NCBI GenBank assembly: GCA_003342895.1
Contig: PTFA01000082.1
Span: 124,001 to 188,000 of the forward strand
Length of the DNA stretch: 64,000 bases
Source: Casuarius casuarius
Taxonomy: Eukaryota > Chordata > Aves > Casuariiformes > Casuariidae
Reading direction: 5' to 3'
The notes beneath the pieces were generated by a model. The model searched no databases. It was not told the origin of the DNA and saw only the letters and a list, made by a program, of their open reading frames with translations. The translations under genes were made by a program, and so were the position numbers. Shown here piece after piece: positions 60,178 through 64,000 of this stretch. Position 1 is the first letter of the stretch. The number at the start of each line of letters is the position of its first letter.

Positions 60178-60880
60178 TGTTACAAGACAACCCTGAGAAG
60201 CTCAGAAAGAATGTTTAAAGTAGGTAGATTGGGATAGCTTCTCACACTTGCTTAGCATGAATAGCTGCACTTAGCATGAGTAGCCGCACACTTGCTTAGC
60301 ATGAGTAGCTAAATTTGCTGAAGCCTTAGGCCNCACTCCTAGTTCAGTAAGAAAGGGCCCCAGAGCTGGTGCAGGCTGGAAAGATAAGGGAGTTACAAGC
60401 AGTCTGCATTCCTGTGTCCCACACTCNGAAAGGGAGGATGTCAAGGCTTTGAAATAAGGCCTACTTGGGCGCCAAGACCTTGGGAAGCAAAGCCTCCTCT
60501 CACTGTTAAAACAATGTTAANTAAGGGNTCTGGATTATATCCTCTTCGTCAGGACCTTGGGAGATAACACCTACTGACCCTGCTGGGGCAGTGTTAATTG
60601 CTGAAACTACTATCTCCCCTCATCAGGACCTTGAGAGGTAGGGGTGGGACCCAGGGAATGAAGAAATTGCTGGCCAATCGGTGTAAAGGGGCAAGTTGCA
60701 AATCTGGCAATTTGTTTGTATAAATGCTGCTTGAAAAGTTGGAGGGGTGTGCTTGATTTGTGGGAAACCACCAAGCACCCAGGCTTGCACAACTCTGAAA
60801 TAAATAAATAAATGTCNCTTCTGAGTGTGTAATTATTGGCCTATTGCACACCGGGCAACGAATCCGCTTTTCGGACAACA
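60178..60880 (+). mobile_element. Solo retroviral LTR, 703 bp, with 4-bp target-site duplication
   Basis: Begins TGTTAC and ends GACAACA, so it has TG...CA ends with TGTT/AACA inverted termini. It is flanked on both sides by AAAT (60,174-60,177 and 60,881-60,884). Internal order fits U3-R-U5 on the plus strand: three copies of CTTAGCATGARTAGC in U3 (60,251; 60,270; 60,295), CCAAT at 60,674-60,678, TATAAA at 60,719-60,724, AATAAA at 60,799-60,804, then U5. No retroviral coding sequence lies on either side, so it is a solo LTR left by recombination. A 4-bp duplication is usual for class I (gamma-like) elements; the family is not identified. Several n positions lie inside it. Confidence 0.75.
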
Positions 60881-60884
60881 AAAT

Positions 60885-63800
60885 GACTTGTTCAAAGGTG
60901 TTTGCTCCAGATCCCTTACCTGTGAATTAAGAAGTTATTCTTTCTCTTAATGAGGTCCTACAGTGGAAAAAAAGAGATGATGTACATATATCTAGGAGAA
61001 ACTCATTGTTTTTATCTGATGGTTTTCCAGTGCTAAAACATGGTATTCGTTGCCACTGGTGTTCCAGTGATGAAGCGAAAGACTGAATGCACATGAAGAG
61101 TGAATCAATTACTCCCAGTCGTGTCCCCTTTGTAGGCAAGGAAGAAGTTTGCACATCGACAAATGAGGTTTGTGCGTAGTGACTCAGCAGGTTTATGTTA
61201 CTGCTGTCACTGTGTGTTGTTTTTCCCTTGAAGGAATAAAAATGAGGAAAGACTTCAAAATCAGATTTCAAAATTGCCNTGCTTCCTCCACTTAAGATGA
61301 ATAAAAGCTTAAATGTGAGTTATTGCTGGCACCATGTAGCAAAGGCAGCAAAAGAGCGTGATAGAGGAGAACAGGGAAATCTGAAGGGCCACTGCCAATT
61401 GCAATGCTTGGAGCAGACTTACTGCATTTTAAGAAAGAGTCTGCTCTGAGCCACAGTGACTGCTATAGGTGCTCCAATGAGTAATTGTTTTTTAAATTTT
61501 CCTACGAAAATATTCTTCTGGAGATACAAGTTGGGAAACATCATATCCTTGTTCTCTGCGCCCTAATTCAGCTAACTACTTAAATGTGGGAGACACGACC
61601 ACACTTGCATCTAACTTTTAGGATCTAGGGATTATAAAGATATAGATGTTGTTAACATTTGAGAAGCACGGCATTTTTTAAGGGAACATGGCCTTTGATT
61701 TAAGGAAAAAATACATTGATTGTCTTATCTTTAAATTTTGTTCCCTTTCCCCCATTTTCTTTTCTGAGTGGCACACAGACAAATGATGAATTAGTTCCCT
61801 GCATTAGTAGTCTCTCTCCTGGTTGACCCTTTAAAGAAACATGCTTCCCTCTTCACTGTGGAATAAAGCAGATATCCTTTCACCCCTTTTGGGGAAAACA
61901 CTCCATGGGTCAGACTGTGCCTTCTCCCTTTAAAGGACAAACATACCTCATGCAATGAAATAGTGTAGTTGGGAGATTTGGCTTTCCTGCATTAGACCTG
62001 GGAGAATTTAGATTATAAATAAAAATAGCTTTTGATCTACTAGATATGCCTACTATAAATCAGTTAAGCTTACGTCCAGAATAAATACACAAAGAATAAA
62101 TAAGAGCAGGTTGAATATATTGTGATCTCCCTCCTAGGGCACAATTTTCAGGAAAAAGAATTGCCTGTTCATAATAATCTAGGGTCACTGACTGCTCAGG
62201 GCCTTTTAAAGACATCAGTTGGATATACTAGCAGTCAATTCCCATGAAATCAGTTAGCTGGGGTCCAGTCTAACAAATCAGAGCAAACTTTCAGCTGTGG
62301 GAACAGATTCACCAGAGTTGAAAAGTTTCTCTGAGCAGCTGTAGTTGAAGACAGGATCTCCCTGAATGTGCTCATGTGGCCATTCTGACCTCAGTTGCTG
62401 CTTTTGCTCCAGATTAGGGAATTGTTATTAATTGAAGCTGGATGTTTCACCAATGGTTCTGGTTTTGTGTGTGCCTACATGTCTTCTGCAAGGATTCTTT
62501 TGAAGTCAATTCAAGGTGGTGCACACCTGCCTTGAAACTCCAGCTCTGAAGAGGTGAATGTCAGAGTTGTTGCATGGCTCTGAGGACNGGCAGCTGAAAA
62601 TCAAACCTGTCACCTTAAGACAGTAATAAAACCATAGCAAAGTTTTTAGGAGCAGTTATAGCACACCTAGTTGTCGGCTCTGAGACAGTTAGAAAGTTGC
62701 ATTTTAGCTTGTAAGGCTAGGAAGGATAATTGCAACACTCAATGAAACAGGATGTTAGAATTTAAGTTGTGAAAGTCCTTATTAGAAGTATAACCCTGAA
62801 AATGGAGTGTTAAAGATCAGAATATTCCTATTTCCAAAGAACATTTTGACTTGTAACATTTCTTTTAACGTGTTCAAGATTAAATAAGTGTTTTTTAAGA
62901 TTGTCTCTTCTCCAGTGAGAAGCCTTTAAGGCTGTCTCCTACTGTAGAACACCCAGCATACAAATCTTGCAATGGAGGAGCTAAGCATTGTCTCAGATTA
63001 AAAGAAATTCCATCAGGCCAGATCGTCTTTGAGAAATTTTATTTTTATCATTAATTTAGGAAAAAACCCACCAATTACGCAAAAAAGGTCTGTAAATGCT
63101 AAAGGCAAAACTCTAAATATTCCTTAAAACAACATTCTTGTTCATGGTTTCAGTGGAGATACTCCAGGATTTACATAACGTGGAGAAGCACAGAATTCAC
63201 CTGTTAAAAATAAAGTTATTCTTTTTATACAGAAGAAAATTTTTTATAGTGCTATGTTTTTCTAATGGTGTGAATTAATGCTTCTTCTTCATTATACATT
63301 TACTCAAAATATAGCATAGCTGAAAATCTTGATGCATATTGGAATGGTAAGCTAAGAAGTATCTTGCTGGAAGAATAAACTAAAATAACAGCAGGCTAAG
63401 TGCCAGTGTTGCTCACCTGCTTGATGGTACATAACCTAACAAGCAAGGATTGAATCAGAACATTGCGTGTTAAGGAAATTTCTGTATGCCTTAGAGCTTG
63501 TCAGATGATGAGGGAATACCCTTCTGTACAACTGCTCAGTTAATGTATTTTTTTATTGTTCTCTGCACGCAGCACCAGATCTCTGACTTGGAGTTTGTGG
63601 TTTTAGGTCCCTTCATTTCCTGGGGATCTTTCCAACAGCCCTTCCCCACCAGCTGCTCTAGTCTCCACTGGAGAAAACAACCCCCAGAGGACTAATCGAG
63701 GGGACAGTGCATGAAATACTGTGGCTATATTTCTTCCAGCACCCCTTTTCTTAAGGAAAAGATGTGTTTATACCTGACCTGTGCCTATGAAAGGCCTTGC

Positions 63801-64000
63801 ACACAGGGACCTTCAGAAGGGAAGTGTCATGTCAGCCCCATCCCCTCTGTAAGGCAGGTGCTTTAAAGAGAATACAGACATTGGGGAGAGCACAAATCTC
63901 TGTATCTTTTGCCAAATAATTATTATTTCTGAGGAATCTAAAAACTATCAATTAGAGCTGTGCTGTAGGCGTAATGCATCCCATGGTGGGAAGCAGGCCT
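60885..64000. other. Intergenic sequence to the right edge
   Basis: AT-rich, with no recognisable exon of the expected next genes (MAS1 family, IGF2R) and no clear repeat. Confidence 0.55.

Noticed and set aside
63498..63695. 65-codon plus-strand ORF near the right edge
   Set aside because: No recognised domain, no splice context and AT-rich flanks without promoter features; most likely random.

Overview
The window is vertebrate nuclear DNA: multi-exon genes with GT-AG (twice GC-AG) introns, CpG-island promoters, AATAAA signals, microsatellites and one solitary retroviral LTR. It carries the conserved block WTAP - ACAT2 - TCP1 - MRPL18 - PNLDC1 (human 6q25.3). Compact genes of 3 to 13 kb and the residue choices in the proteins suggest a sauropsid, most likely a bird. 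This is a judgement from the sequence, because I found no diagnostic repeat such as a clear CR1 tail. Isolated single n positions indicate a draft assembly.

Layout. 1-11,400: the 5' part of WTAP on the minus strand, with two coding exons (6,588-6,617 and 6,446-6,501), a CpG-island promoter at about 9.9-11.4 kb, and a large third intron running off the left edge. 11.4-20.3 kb: AT-rich sequence without a recognisable protein gene, with two splice-bounded exon-like segments on the minus strand. 20.3-29.7 kb: ACAT2, plus strand, 9 exons, complete, 394 aa. 29.8-39.7 kb: TCP1 (CCT1), minus strand, 12 exons, complete, 555 aa, tail-to-tail with ACAT2. 39.4-40.8 kb: the TCP1/MRPL18 divergent CpG-island promoter with heat-shock-element-like arrays. 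40.7-43.65 kb: MRPL18, plus strand, 4 exons, 185 aa. 45.0-58.1 kb: PNLDC1, plus strand, 19 exons, 532 aa, with all DEDD nuclease residues. 58.1-64 kb: intergenic, containing a 703-bp solo LTR (60,178-60,880) flanked by a 4-bp target-site duplication.

The genes are mainly housekeeping: m6A-writer adaptor (WTAP), cytosolic thiolase for the mevalonate pathway (ACAT2), chaperonin subunit (TCP1) and mitoribosomal protein (MRPL18). PNLDC1 is the germline piRNA 3'-end trimmer. They form a syntenic block, not a pathway. The most notable points are WTAP facing away from ACAT2 (opposite to its human orientation), two GC-AG introns in neighbouring genes, ACAT2/TCP1 3' ends that approach but do not appear to overlap, HSE-like arrays in the TCP1/MRPL18 promoter, and candidate minus-strand exons between WTAP and ACAT2. 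I did not find an undescribed multi-gene system here.
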